This document shows positions 42,921 through 52,360 of a stretch of DNA of 64,000 nucleotides, in pieces. Source of the stretch: an uncultured Pseudomonadales bacterium. GTDB lineage: Bacteria > Pseudomonadota > Gammaproteobacteria > Pseudomonadales > Azotimanducaceae. How positions within the stretch are numbered: position 1 is the stretch's first letter; every line of letters starts with the position of its first letter. The translations under genes were made by a program, and so were the position numbers. Below the pieces are notes generated by a model. The model ran no database searches. It was not told the origin of the DNA and saw only the letters and a program-made list of their open reading frames with translations. The stretch is from assembly GCA_958296405.1 (NCBI GenBank), contig OY282519.1, positions 248,001 through 312,000 on the forward strand. The letters are read 5' to 3'.

Positions 42921-45716
42921 ATGCTGTCGAGATTCTTCAAGCGCAAGCCAAAACTGACAGACGCCGACCCCGCGCGCCGGTTGGCGGCTGTGCAGAACCT
43001 CGACGCCGCCGGGCACCAGCCGGCGTTGGCGACGCTTGCGCGCGACGATGGCGATGCCAGTGTGCGCGTCGCCGCCATGGAACGTTTGACGCCGCCCTAC
43101 TTGGGCACGTTGCTGGAAGCCGCCGAAGCCCGCCAAGACCGTTCCGCGGCGCTTGACATCGCTGGACGCCTCGCCGCCCTCGGCGACGACCACGCCTTCG
43201 CTAACCACCCACTGATCGCCGTGGCGCGCTGCGCGCAGGCGCCGTCGGCGGCAGCCCTCGCCACCATCGGCGACGCGGAACTCGCGGCGTTGGCCATCAC
43301 GCAGGTGGGCGACGCTGAGGCCCGCGCCAAGCTGGCGGACGCGGTGTGGAACGAAGACCGCCTCACGGCCTTGGAAGCGCAAACGCGCAACCGGGACAAA
43401 ACCACCCACCGCTTGGCAAAAGAACGCTTGGCCGCCTTGAAGCGCCTGCAGCAGGCGCGCACCGAGCTCTTGGCGCGCGCCGAGTCGCTCGCTGACGCGG
43501 CGCGGCGCCTGCTGCCCACGGACACCCAGCTTGCGGCGCGCCGCGATGCGCTCAGCCAAGAGTGGCAGAGCGTCTGGGGCGATCTGGACGCGAACGCCGC
43601 CAGCTTGGCGCGCTTCGACCAGGCGCCCGCAGCGGAGACAGCACTGCGGCAACGCTTCAGCTTGCCGGAGGACGCCGCCGCGGAGCCGCCGCCGGCCGCG
43701 ACGGCACCAGCGCACGGGCAATCATTCGAGCAACTGCTCGCCGAACTCGAAGCGTTGGAGAAAGCGCTGCTCAGCGAACTCGATGCGCTGCAGGACGCCG
43801 GCAGCTTTGCGCAGCGTTTGGCGGCCATCGAGGGGCAATGGCGCCAAGCCGCGGACGCAGCCGCTCCCGGGGCCGCCACCGGCGCCTCCTACCGGGCGCT
43901 GCGCGAGCGGCTGCGTGACATCCTGGATGCCTTGCAGCGCACCCAAGAGCGGCGTGGCCCGGCCCTCGCCATCCTCGCCCTCGACACGACATGGACGGCG
44001 CCGAAGGAGCAAGAGGACTTTGCGGTGTTGTGGCAATCGCAAGGCGCTGTCCGGCGCGCCGCCCGCGAGGCCGCGGCCATCGTCGAGGCAGTCGCTTGGC
44101 CAGCCGACGCCACCGCCCCCGCGTGGCTTGATGAGTTGGCCGCCAAGGAGGCGGCGTTGCGCGGCGTGGACGAACGCTGCCATGAGACGTTCTTGGCCTT
44201 GCAGCAGGACATCGCAGAGTCCATTGCCAAGATGGAAGCCCATGTCGAGGCCGGCGAGGTCACCGCCGCCTCGCGCCTTAGAGACGAAGCCAATCAGCGC
44301 ATCCGGCGGCTGCCGAAGTCCGCCCAAGCTGGCCCTTCCGCGCGGCTTGCGAGCCGTTCCGGGCCCTTGAAGGAACTGCACGCATGGCAGGCGTTCGCCG
44401 AGCGTGGCCGGCGCGAAGCGCTCTGCGACGAGATGGAAGCCCTCGCCGACAACCCGCTGCCGCCGGGGGCGCAGGCGGAGCGAATCAAGGCGCTGCGCAA
44501 GCGCGTCCAAGCAGTTGGGCGCATCCGCTCGGGCACCGATCGGATGCTCATGGAACGCTTCGACGCGGCCGCGGAACGCGCCTTCGCACCCTGCCGCAAG
44601 CACTTTGAGGCGCTTGCCGAGACGCGGCGCTTCAACTTGGCGCAGCGCGAGACCATCTGCAGCGAGCTGGAGGCTTTCCTAGACCAAAACGACTGGCAGA
44701 ACGCAGACTACAAGGGCGTGGCCGAAATCCTGCGCGCCGCCCGCGAGGAGTGGCGCACCTACCATCCGGTGGACCGGTCGCCCGGCAAGCAGGTGGAGGC
44801 GCGCTTCAAGGCAGTGACCGACCAACTCCACAAGCGCCTGAAAACCGATTGGGAGCGCAACTTGGCCGCCAAGGAAGCCATCGTCGAAACCGCTCGGGCG
44901 GCGGTGGCGGCGGATCGCCCGGTGCCCGAACTCGTCGAGCTGATGAAGCGGCTGCAGCGCGAGTGGAAGGAGGTGGGGCCCACGCCGCGGCAAAAGGATC
45001 AGAAGCTCTGGAAGGCGTTCCGGGACATTTGCGACCATGTGTTCGGCGCCCGCGACACAGACCGCGTCGAACGCCGCTCCAAGGCGAGCAGCGCCGTCGC
45101 CGAAGCGAACGCGCTGGTCGATGACGTGCTGAGCGCCGCCTCCGAGGATGCGACGGAAGTGCCGGACCGCGCCATGCTGCGCGATTTCGAGGCCCGCGCG
45201 CAGGCGTTGGAGGGGCTGCCAAGGGAAGTGGAGCGGCGCTTGCAGCGCGCCCTGTCGGATTTCGAGCGCGAAGTGGCGCTGGCCGCGAGCCGCCGCCGGG
45301 TGCAGGAGGAAGCCGCGCACATCGAGCGCATGGATGCGTTGGACGCAGCGCTCGCGGCGCTGGAGCGTGAGGGCGGCGCCACGGCCGCTTGGCAAGCCGA
45401 GGCGGGAGACCTCAAGGCCGCCTTCGCGCCACGCTTGGCCGGCGCCGGCACTCACGCCGCGGACGCCGAGGCGCTCAAGCGGCTCGCCGTCGAGGCGGAG
45501 ATCGCCGCGGAGTTGGACTCTCCGGCAGAAGACCACGCACTGCGCTTGGCAGTGCGCATGGAGCGCTTGCAAGGCGGCCTTGGCAACCACGATCGCGAGC
45601 GCGCCGACAGCGGCGAGTTGCTCGAACGCTGGTGCGCAAGCGCCGCCGAGCAGCGCGGCGCCGAAGCGGCCCGCGAGCGCTTCTTCGCCGCGCTGCGGCG
45701 CATCGTGCAACGTTGA
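42921..45716 (+). CDS. large DUF349 coiled-coil protein
   Basis: A 931-residue cytoplasmic protein, rich in Ala, Glu and Arg and almost entirely helical. Residues 1-120 look like a HEAT-type start (RRLAAVQNLDAAGHQPALAT). The body contains repeated DUF349 segments, such as EEWRTYHPVDRSPGKQVEAR with RFKAV, and LQREWKEVGPTPRQKDQKLW with KAFR. Proteins of this type are common in gammaproteobacteria and poorly characterised. It follows the CDGSH gene by 47 bases. Confidence 0.88.
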   Translation: MLSRFFKRKPKLTDADPARRLAAVQNLDAAGHQPALATLARDDGDASVRVAAMERLTPPYLGTLLEAAEARQDRSAALDIAGRLAALGDDHAFANHPLIAVARCAQAPSAAALATIGDAELAALAITQVGDAEARAKLADAVWNEDRLTALEAQTRNRDKTTHRLAKERLAALKRLQQARTELLARAESLADAARRLLPTDTQLAARRDALSQEWQSVWGDLDANAASLARFDQAPAAETALRQRFSLPEDAAAEPPPAATAPAHGQSFEQLLAELEALEKALLSELDALQDAGSFAQRLAAIEGQWRQAADAAAPGAATGASYRALRERLRDILDALQRTQERRGPALAILALDTTWTAPKEQEDFAVLWQSQGAVRRAAREAAAIVEAVAWPADATAPAWLDELAAKEAALRGVDERCHETFLALQQDIAESIAKMEAHVEAGEVTAASRLRDEANQRIRRLPKSAQAGPSARLASRSGPLKELHAWQAFAERGRREALCDEMEALADNPLPPGAQAERIKALRKRVQAVGRIRSGTDRMLMERFDAAAERAFAPCRKHFEALAETRRFNLAQRETICSELEAFLDQNDWQNADYKGVAEILRAAREEWRTYHPVDRSPGKQVEARFKAVTDQLHKRLKTDWERNLAAKEAIVETARAAVAADRPVPELVELMKRLQREWKEVGPTPRQKDQKLWKAFRDICDHVFGARDTDRVERRSKASSAVAEANALVDDVLSAASEDATEVPDRAMLRDFEARAQALEGLPREVERRLQRALSDFEREVALAASRRRVQEEAAHIERMDALDAALAALEREGGATAAWQAEAGDLKAAFAPRLAGAGTHAADAEALKRLAVEAEIAAELDSPAEDHALRLAVRMERLQGGLGNHDRERADSGELLERWCASAAEQRGAEAARERFFAALRRIVQR

Positions 45717-45751
45717 AGCGCTCAGGAAGGCCCAAACGAGGAGAACCGCCG

Positions 45752-46690
45752 TTGAGCACACCTGACTATTTGCATGATTGCTTGGATCTGTTCCCCGAAG
45801 TGACGCAGCGTCGATACGGCAAGGAGCAACGCCCTGACGAGGTGGAACGCCGCGTGGCAGGCATGTTGAAGGACGGGCAGGACTTGTGGGAGATCATCCG
45901 CGACATCCACGACAACGACGCATTCGACGCGGAGATGTTCGGCTTTCTTCCGGACCAGATCGAGGTGGAGCTCAAGAAAACGACGTGGCACTCGCAGTGG
46001 AACACGCTCCCCGAGGAGCAGCTTGTCAGGCAGCTGCACGGTGTGTTTCGTCAGATCGAGCAGGTGTCCATGGTGCTGCGCTTCGTCGATCCGAACCGCT
46101 TTGGCATCTTCAGTTCGCCCGTGGCCACCATCTTGGGCGTGAGGCCTCGGCGCCGGCCGACCGCGGCTTACGAAGCCTACTTGAAGAGCCTGTGCGAGGT
46201 CCGCGATGACCGCGGCTTCCACAGAACGGCGGACGTGGACATGGCCCTGTGGGCGTTGCAAGTGGGCGTGTTGGAGAGGCGCCTTCCGGAGGAGCAACGC
46301 CGTGGCTTGAAGGAGAGCTACGAGCGCGACCTCCCGCTGCGGCAGATTGCGACGCGGAATCTCACGTCGCAACTGCTCTCCGAGAACACCAAGCTCACGG
46401 TTGCCGAGTATCTGCTGGGCCAGAAAGAGGAGATCGCGCTGGCCGGGCAGATCGCCGGCATCGAGTTCGAGCAGGTGGTCGGCAAGCGCACCCGCTCGGC
46501 TGGGAGCGCTCGGCAAGACGAAAATCTCTACGACCTCATCAACCGTTTTAAGCCCTCGGACATGCGTCCACGCTTGCACCGGGCCCGCATCATCCGCAAC
46601 GATGCGATTCATGAGCCAGCCAAAGTAACGAAGGAAGACGTCGAGTTCCTCATCGAGATGGCAAGGGAGGTTGAGAGACGCGCTCGGTAG
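45752..46690 (+). CDS. helical protein with C-terminal HEPN-like motif
   Basis: A 312-residue protein. It starts with TTG at 45752, chosen because GAGGAGA lies eight bases upstream and the downstream sequence is clearly coding. The protein is mostly helical. Near the end, ARIIRNDAIHEPAKVTKEDV contains R282-N-D-A-I-H287, the RNxxxH form of the HEPN nuclease motif, inside a helix pair typical of HEPN/DUF4145 proteins. HEPN domains are often RNases in defence and toxin systems, but some are not catalytic. No partner such as an MNT gene is adjacent. The N-terminal two thirds are unrecognised. Confidence 0.75.
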   Translation: MSTPDYLHDCLDLFPEVTQRRYGKEQRPDEVERRVAGMLKDGQDLWEIIRDIHDNDAFDAEMFGFLPDQIEVELKKTTWHSQWNTLPEEQLVRQLHGVFRQIEQVSMVLRFVDPNRFGIFSSPVATILGVRPRRRPTAAYEAYLKSLCEVRDDRGFHRTADVDMALWALQVGVLERRLPEEQRRGLKESYERDLPLRQIATRNLTSQLLSENTKLTVAEYLLGQKEEIALAGQIAGIEFEQVVGKRTRSAGSARQDENLYDLINRFKPSDMRPRLHRARIIRNDAIHEPAKVTKEDVEFLIEMAREVERRAR

Positions 46691-46797
46691 TCCGCGCCAG
46701 TCGAGAGCAGGCGCCCCAAAGGGCCACTGAAGTTAAGGGACTAACGGGTTCGCGCAGCCGCCACGGCGCACAAAGCGACTACACAACGTAACCCTCC

Positions 46798-48168
46798 CTA
46801 ACGCGGCAGGGTGAGCGTTGCCTTGGCGCCGCCCAAGTCGCTCTCCGCCAGCGCGAGGGCGCCGTCGTAGCTGTGCGCCAGTTCCACCACGATGGCAAGG
46901 CCGATGCCGTGGCCGGCGTGGCGCGTGTCCGCCCGCGCGCCGCGCGCCAGCACCCGTTCGCGGGCGGCGGCCGGAATGCCCGGGCCGTCATCCTCCACCA
47001 CAATCCGAGCGCCGGCGCCGGCGGCAACAGTGACGCGCACCCGCGACGCCGAGTACTTGTAGGCGTTCTCCAACAGATTGCCGAGCATCTGCAGCAGGTC
47101 GCGCTCGTCGCCACGCACGCTCACCGGCGCCGGCGCCACGAGTTCCACGGCCACGCCCTTAGCCGCATACGCTCGGTCCAAGGTGCGCTGCAGCCGTTCG
47201 ATGAGCGGCGCCACGGCTAGCGCCCGCTGCGGCACCACGCTGCGGACGGCCACGGCGCGGGAGAGTTGGTGCGCCACCGTGGCGTCCATCAGTTCAAGCT
47301 GCTCGTCGAACAGCGCCCGCGCGCTCGGTTGCAACTCCTGCGCGGCGTTGCGGAGCACGGTGAGCGGCGTCTTCAGGCTGTGCGCCAAATCGCCCATCGC
47401 CTTGCGATGGCGCTCTTGGTTCTCGCGCTCGCCGACGACGAAACGGTTCAAAGTATGCGCCAAGGCGTCTAGCTCGCGTGGGTAGTCCGTGCCGATGTCA
47501 TCGCCGCGGCCGGCGCGCAGCGCCGCAATCCGCTCGGTCATGCGCCGCACCGGCGCCAGCCCCCAACGCAGCGCCACCAATTGCGCCACGATGAGCAGCA
47601 GCGTGGCGCCCGCCAAGCCGATGGCCGCGTTGCGGCGAAACGCCGTGATCTCCGCGCCGAAGGGGCGTCGATCCGCCAGCATCCAGAAAGTCATTTCCGC
47701 TTCCTGCTCGGCTTCCCAGATGACGGTGTAGCCGAGTTGGTAGACATCGGGCTGCCCCGCGTCGGCGCTCGCCCGGTCCAAGAAGCGAAAGCTGCCCGGC
47801 AGCGGCCGCCGCGCCGGCGTCGGCAGCAGCGGGGTGACCTGCAGCGAAGGCGAGCGCCAAGTGATGGCGCCGTCTGCCGCTTCAACATAGGCATACAGGC
47901 CAGACTCTGGCGCCGACAGCCGCGGATCTCCCAAGCCTTGCGGGAAGCCCAGCCGGCCTCCATGCACCTGCGCGGCGCCGAGCAAGCCGTAGATGGCGCC
48001 GCGCATCTGCTCTTGGGCGCCGGCGAGCACGCTGCCGGCGAAGGATCGCTCCAACACCCAACCAGTGGCGGCGAGAAAGGAACCCAAGGCAATGGCCGAG
48101 GTGACCATGAGCCGCCCCTGCAGGCTGCCGCCGCCGGGGCGCCGCCGCGCGGGGGCGCCGTCGTTCAA
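46798..48168 (-). CDS. PhoQ-like sensor histidine kinase
   Basis: A 456-residue membrane kinase. Two transmembrane helices (about residues 22-42 and 183-203) enclose a 140-residue periplasmic sensor. A HAMP follows (LAPVRRMTERIAALRAG), then the H-box MGDLAHSLKTPLTVLRNAA, N-box MLGNLLENAYKYSA, and VVEDDGPGIP and GHGIGLAIV ATP-lid motifs. The HSLKTPLTVL H-box is characteristic of PhoQ-type kinases. It starts with TTG, overlapping the regulator stop as TTGA. Confidence 0.9.
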   Translation of the reverse strand: MNDGAPARRRPGGGSLQGRLMVTSAIALGSFLAATGWVLERSFAGSVLAGAQEQMRGAIYGLLGAAQVHGGRLGFPQGLGDPRLSAPESGLYAYVEAADGAITWRSPSLQVTPLLPTPARRPLPGSFRFLDRASADAGQPDVYQLGYTVIWEAEQEAEMTFWMLADRRPFGAEITAFRRNAAIGLAGATLLLIVAQLVALRWGLAPVRRMTERIAALRAGRGDDIGTDYPRELDALAHTLNRFVVGERENQERHRKAMGDLAHSLKTPLTVLRNAAQELQPSARALFDEQLELMDATVAHQLSRAVAVRSVVPQRALAVAPLIERLQRTLDRAYAAKGVAVELVAPAPVSVRGDERDLLQMLGNLLENAYKYSASRVRVTVAAGAGARIVVEDDGPGIPAAARERVLARGARADTRHAGHGIGLAIVVELAHSYDGALALAESDLGGAKATLTLPR

Positions 48169-48839
48169 GCGCCGGCGGCGAATCGGTAGCCGCGGCCGCG
48201 CACCGTGAGGATGGGATTCAGCGCGCCATCCGGGTCCAGCTTCTTGCGCAGCCTGCCCACGAACACTTCGATCACGTTGCTGTCGCGGTCGAAGTCTTGC
48301 TCATAGAGGCGTTGCGTGAGTTCCGCCTTCGAGACGACCCGCGCGCCATTGAGCATCAGACATTCCAGCAAGCGGTATTCGAAGCTCGTCAATTCAACGG
48401 CGCAGCCAGCGGCGGTGACAGCCTTCTTGGCCGTATCCAGGGTGAAGCGGCCTTGGGTGATGACGGGCGAGGCGTGGCCCGCGGCGCGGCGCACCAAGGC
48501 GTTCACCCGCGCTAGGAGTTCCTCCATGTGGAACGGCTTGGTGAGGTAGTCGTCTGCGCCGGTTTCAAGCCCCGTCACCTTGTCTTGCCAATCGGCCCTG
48601 GCAGTGAGGATGAGGATGGGGAAGGAACGTTCCTCGGCGCGCAGCCGAGCAATGAGGTCGATGCCGTTCAGCTTCGGCAGGCCAAGGTCGATGATCGCGG
48701 CGTCGTAATCGAACTCGCGCCCGAAGTAGAGCCCTTCTTCGCCGTCTCCGGCCAAATCCACCACGAAGCCGGCGTCACGCAGGCGCTTGTCGACCTGCGC
48801 GCGGAGCAGCATCTGGTCCTCCACGAGCAAGATGCGCAC
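48165..48839 (-). CDS. OmpR/PhoP-family response regulator
   Basis: A 224-residue regulator. The receiver has ILLVEDQMLLRAQV, the phosphorylated Asp in AAIIDLGLPKLNG, and LTARADWQDKVTGLETGADD with the KPFHMEELLARV lysine. The winged-helix DNA-binding domain contains LTSFEYRLLECLMLNGARVV, DRDSNVIEVFVGRLRKKLD and VRGRGYRF. It starts with GTG at 48839, with GGAAG upstream, one base after the PepSY gene stop. Middle gene of a three-gene operon; the target genes are unknown. Confidence 0.92.
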   Translation of the reverse strand: MRILLVEDQMLLRAQVDKRLRDAGFVVDLAGDGEEGLYFGREFDYDAAIIDLGLPKLNGIDLIARLRAEERSFPILILTARADWQDKVTGLETGADDYLTKPFHMEELLARVNALVRRAAGHASPVITQGRFTLDTAKKAVTAAGCAVELTSFEYRLLECLMLNGARVVSKAELTQRLYEQDFDRDSNVIEVFVGRLRKKLDPDGALNPILTVRGRGYRFAAGA

Positions 48840-48840
48840 A

Positions 48841-49128
48841 TCAATCTTCCGAGACGGCGCCCCGTCGATCCACAAAGACGTTCTTGATGCGCCCGCCCTC
48901 GGTGAGCACTCGCACGTCGAAGCCCCGCTCGCCATCCCGACGCACGGCGCCGGCGGAGAGGATGCGGCCATCGAAGCGCCCGCGCACGATGCGCACAGCG
49001 CGCTCTTTCGTCATCTGGGCGGCAGTCGGCGCGAAGTTGCTGGCGCCATCTGGCGCGGCCGCCGCCGCGGGCGCCGCCACGCAACTTGCGCAGATGCAGA
49101 GCAACATCCTAAGCCGTGCCGAGGACAT
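48841..49128 (-). CDS. small exported PepSY-domain protein
   Basis: A 95-residue protein with a signal peptide (RMLLCICASCVAAPAAAAAP) and one PepSY-like domain: ERAVRIVRGRFDGRILSAGA, then GFDVRVLTEGGRIKNVFVD. PepSY proteins are often linked to periplasmic inhibition or sensing. Placement directly before a PhoP/PhoQ-like pair is a frequent arrangement, so it may modulate the sensor. Confidence 0.85.
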   Translation of the reverse strand: MSSARLRMLLCICASCVAAPAAAAAPDGASNFAPTAAQMTKERAVRIVRGRFDGRILSAGAVRRDGERGFDVRVLTEGGRIKNVFVDRRGAVSED

Positions 49129-49296
49129 GACCGCATTGTACCGGCTGTCGACGATGGCGCGCGCGCGGGGGGAAGGTGGCGACCGGAGACGGTGGCGCCA
49201 AGCAACGGCAAACATGCATTGGCGCGAGCGCGCGCCCTGCCGCCTCCGCGGGGAGGAGGCCGGGCAGCGCGCCGCGCCGGCGGCCGCGGGCGCCCA

Positions 49297-49818
49297 TCAG
49301 CCTAGCGGCGTCACCCGCACCCGCACGCGGATGCGGTCGCCCGGGTGTTCGCGCAGCCGCGCCGAGTATGTCTCGCCGGCATAGCGGTACGTCACGTCGT
49401 AGCCGACCAAGCGTTCGCGGCTGGTCTCCTCCGCCACGATGTCGCACACCTCTTGTTCCCGATACACGGCGCGTTCGCCATGGCGGCGGCGCGAGATGTC
49501 GTAGCCGACGCTGCCGCCCAAGGCAGCGCCGAGCACGGCGCCAACTTGCTTGTTGCGCTTCTTGTGGCCGAGCGCGTTGCCCACGGCGCCGCCAATGATG
49601 GCGCCCAAGATCGGCCCGGTGGCCGAGGCGCCACGCGAGCGCGCCGGTCGCCGCTCGATGCGGCACTGCTCAACCGGCGTGACGTGAACTTCGGTTCGAT
49701 ACACCGGGTGCGCATCGAGCACATCGGCGTAGTCCGTGGTGGCATCCGCACTGGCACCTAAAGCGGCGCCTAAGCCGACGAGCGCGGCGCATCCCATGCG
49801 GCGGTGGCGACAGTTCAT
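49297..49818 (-). CDS. glycine-zipper (2TM) outer-membrane/periplasmic protein
   Basis: A 173-residue exported protein. After the signal (CAALVGLGAALGASADA) comes a glycine zipper: ILGAIIGGAVGNALGHKKRN and GAVLGAALGGSVGYDISRRR, the classic SlyB/YmgD-type membrane-spanning glycine repeat. The C-terminal part with VGYDVTYRYAGETYSARL is as in 17-kDa surface-antigen relatives. GAGGAAC precedes the ATG at 49818. There is no lipobox cysteine at the cleavage site, so it may be soluble or membrane-inserted. Confidence 0.87.
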   Translation of the reverse strand: MNCRHRRMGCAALVGLGAALGASADATTDYADVLDAHPVYRTEVHVTPVEQCRIERRPARSRGASATGPILGAIIGGAVGNALGHKKRNKQVGAVLGAALGGSVGYDISRRRHGERAVYREQEVCDIVAEETSRERLVGYDVTYRYAGETYSARLREHPGDRIRVRVRVTPLG

Positions 49819-49942
49819 GTTGGGTTCCTCAGCTAGAGAGCGATGGCGACAGGTTGACGCGCCGAGGCTGAACGCGACATGAATGTGGGGCGCCTCACCC
49901 ACTCCCTCCCCCCGCGCCTCGCGCCGGTGCGGGTTCAGCGCG

Positions 49943-50803
49943 TCAGCCGCCCGTGCGCGGCGACACCTCCGCCACCCGATGCTGCCCATCGAGCTGCACC
50001 ACCACATCGGCGCGCGTCGGCAGTTCTTCGCGCATCCACACCGTCAGGCGTTCGTAGTGGGCAACGAAACGCTCGATGGCGGCCGCGCGCAAGCGCTGCG
50101 CCGGCGGCCGCTCGCGTTCGGCCAGCAGGCGCCAGCGGCGCACCGCGGCCATGTCCGGCACACGCAGGTAGATGAGCTGGTCGAACGAGGCGAAAAGGCC
50201 CGCGTAGGCACCGGCAAGGGACGCATTGACGCGCCGCCGCCACACGCCAGACGCATCTTCGTTCGCCTCGAGCGCGTTGATCGGCGTGACCAAACGCGCG
50301 GCCGGCTCGGGTCGGGCACCCACGCACCACCCCTCGATGAGCGCCAAGTCCACCGGCGTCGCCACCGCGCGCGGGGTGGGCGAGCGGTCGTCCCGGCCCT
50401 TGTCGAACATCGGAATGGACGCCGTGCCCGGCTGAAAGAGCCGCGCCAAGGTGGCCTCGCACAACGCCACGTCATGGCTGCCTGGCGGGCCGCGCGTGAC
50501 GCAGAGCGGATGCACAGTTTGCCCCAAGCCGATGCGCTCGGCGCGGGTGAGATAGAAATCGTCCAGCGACAGCGCCACGGCCTTGATGCCGAAGTGTCCC
50601 GCGGCCGCGACGACGGCGCCGGCGAGGGTCGTCTTGCCGGCGCCCTGGCCACCGGAAAGCGCCACACGCCGGGGCACTCCCGTTGCAGCCCATGCCGCCG
50701 CCCATTGCGCCGCCAGCACCCGCCAGTCTTCCGGCAGCGCCGCATCCAAGGCGGCGAAGCAAGCGCGCGCCGGGGCGGAGAGGGTTTGCTGCAGCGCTGT
50801 CAA
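49943..50803 (-). CDS. D-glycerate 3-kinase-like P-loop kinase
   Basis: A 286-residue kinase with Walker A SGGQGAGKTTLAG, then SLDDFYLTRAERIGL (Walker B and substrate region) and ALIEGWCVGARPEP, all typical of plant/fungal-type glycerate 3-kinases (GLYK) and bacterial relatives. GTASIPMFDKGRDDR is also a family feature. It would feed glycerate into central metabolism. It starts with TTG at 50803, 10 bases after the stop of the first MATE gene, with GAGGG upstream, so it is in that operon. Confidence 0.85.
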   Translation of the reverse strand: MTALQQTLSAPARACFAALDAALPEDWRVLAAQWAAAWAATGVPRRVALSGGQGAGKTTLAGAVVAAAGHFGIKAVALSLDDFYLTRAERIGLGQTVHPLCVTRGPPGSHDVALCEATLARLFQPGTASIPMFDKGRDDRSPTPRAVATPVDLALIEGWCVGARPEPAARLVTPINALEANEDASGVWRRRVNASLAGAYAGLFASFDQLIYLRVPDMAAVRRWRLLAERERPPAQRLRAAAIERFVAHYERLTVWMREELPTRADVVVQLDGQHRVAEVSPRTGG

Positions 50804-50813
50804 GACAACGCCC

Positions 50814-52265
50814 TCAGCTGAGCGCCAGCCGCCGCACCGGCGCCGGATTGCCCGACAACCGCCACACCCGCCAGACGAGCATCACCGCGGCGACGGCAAG
50901 CCCAGCCACCAAACCCATCCAGAAGCCGGTGACGCCGAGCGCAGCCACCCCGCCGATCCCGAACCCCAACGCAGCGCCCAGCGGCAGGCCGATGACCCAG
51001 TAGGCAAACGCCGCGGTGAGCATCGGCGTCCGCGTGTCCTTGTAGCCGCGCAGCGCCCCCACCGCGGTGACCTGGGTGTCGGCCACGAACTGATACAACG
51101 CCACCAGCAACAGCAGCCCGGCGGCCGCGCTGATGACCTCCGGGTCCTTCGTGTAGAGCCCGGCGATGTCCTCCCGCAGCGTGAACACAGCCGCCGCGGC
51201 CACCAACGCGAACGCCAGCGAGGCGCCCAAGGCCACGAACGCCGACCTGCGGGCGCCGGCATAATCCCGGGCGCCAATGCTGTAGCCCACGCGAATGGTG
51301 GCCGCCATGCCGAGGGCGAGCGGGATCATGAACGCGACGCCGCCGACGTTGCTGGCGATCTGGTGCGATGCCACGGCGTCCACGCCGAGGTGTCCAACGA
51401 GCAGCGTCACCACGGAGAACACGGCCACCTCGAAGAACAGCGCGACGCCAATCGGCACGCCGAGCTTTAGCAGCCGCCAGATAATCGCCAAGTTCGGCCA
51501 CGAGAAGCGGGCGAGCACGCCGAGATCCCGCACCCGCGAGCGGCGGGCGATGGCGACCATGGCGATGAGTTCGCCCCACATGACGATGGCGCCGGAAACG
51601 CCGCAACCGACGCCGCCCATGGCCGGCACGCCGAAGCCGCCATACACGAAGAGGTAGTTGAGCGGCACCTTCAGCCCCAGCGCGCACAGCGCCACCACCA
51701 TGGCCGGGCGCGTCCAAGACAGCCCGTCGCACAAGTAGCGCAGCACGAAGAAGCCCAAGATGGGCACGAGGCCGAAGCTCATCGCGCCGAGGTAGGCGCT
51801 GGCGATGGGAATGGCAGCGGGGTCCACGCCGATCAGGCGATACCCCGCCTCCGCGAACTGCATCGGCACCGCGAGCAGCAACCCGCCGATCAAGGCGATC
51901 CACAGCGCTTGGCGCACCACGGCGCCGGCTTCGCTCGCTTGGCCGCCGCCATGCATCTGCGACACCGTCGGCGTCACGGACATGACGATGCCGGAGAGCA
52001 GCAGCAGCCCGGGCCAGTAGAAGCTCGTGCCCAACGCGACGCCGGCCAAATCCACCGGGCTCACCCGGCCGGCCATGACGGCATCCACCGCGGACATGCC
52101 CATGTGCGAGAGCTGCGTCAGGATGATCGGCGCCGCCAGCACGCTGAGCGCCTTGAGCTCGGCCGCAACGCGGCCGCGCCGGCCCGCCAAGGCCGCCGCC
52201 TCCGGGCCGGCACGCGGCTCAGCCGCCGCCGCGCCCTCGCGTTGCGCCGCCGCGCCCTGCGCCAT
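50814..52265 (-). CDS. MATE-family multidrug efflux transporter (copy 1)
   Basis: A 483-residue, twelve-helix inner-membrane antiporter exporting cationic drugs or metabolites in exchange for Na+ or H+. Family marks include APIILTQLSHMGMSAVDAVM, MAGRVSPVDLAGVALG, SVTPTVSQMHGGG and the linker-halves pattern GVPIGVALFFEVAVFSVVTL. The start is the ATG of MAQGAAAQ after a TTG in frame; the Ala/Arg-rich N-terminal 38 residues are cytoplasmic. It is a near copy of the gene at 52361-53818 and is followed by the glycerate kinase gene. Confidence 0.93.
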   Translation of the reverse strand: MAQGAAAQREGAAAAEPRAGPEAAALAGRRGRVAAELKALSVLAAPIILTQLSHMGMSAVDAVMAGRVSPVDLAGVALGTSFYWPGLLLLSGIVMSVTPTVSQMHGGGQASEAGAVVRQALWIALIGGLLLAVPMQFAEAGYRLIGVDPAAIPIASAYLGAMSFGLVPILGFFVLRYLCDGLSWTRPAMVVALCALGLKVPLNYLFVYGGFGVPAMGGVGCGVSGAIVMWGELIAMVAIARRSRVRDLGVLARFSWPNLAIIWRLLKLGVPIGVALFFEVAVFSVVTLLVGHLGVDAVASHQIASNVGGVAFMIPLALGMAATIRVGYSIGARDYAGARRSAFVALGASLAFALVAAAAVFTLREDIAGLYTKDPEVISAAAGLLLLVALYQFVADTQVTAVGALRGYKDTRTPMLTAAFAYWVIGLPLGAALGFGIGGVAALGVTGFWMGLVAGLAVAAVMLVWRVWRLSGNPAPVRRLALS

Positions 52266-52360
52266 GCTCAAGTCCGGGTGAAGGAAGGGGAAGAGGGGCG
52301 ATTTTAGTCTGCCCGCCGCCAACGGTGCTGCGTCCTTGCAGCGCCGTCAAGGCAATGCCG

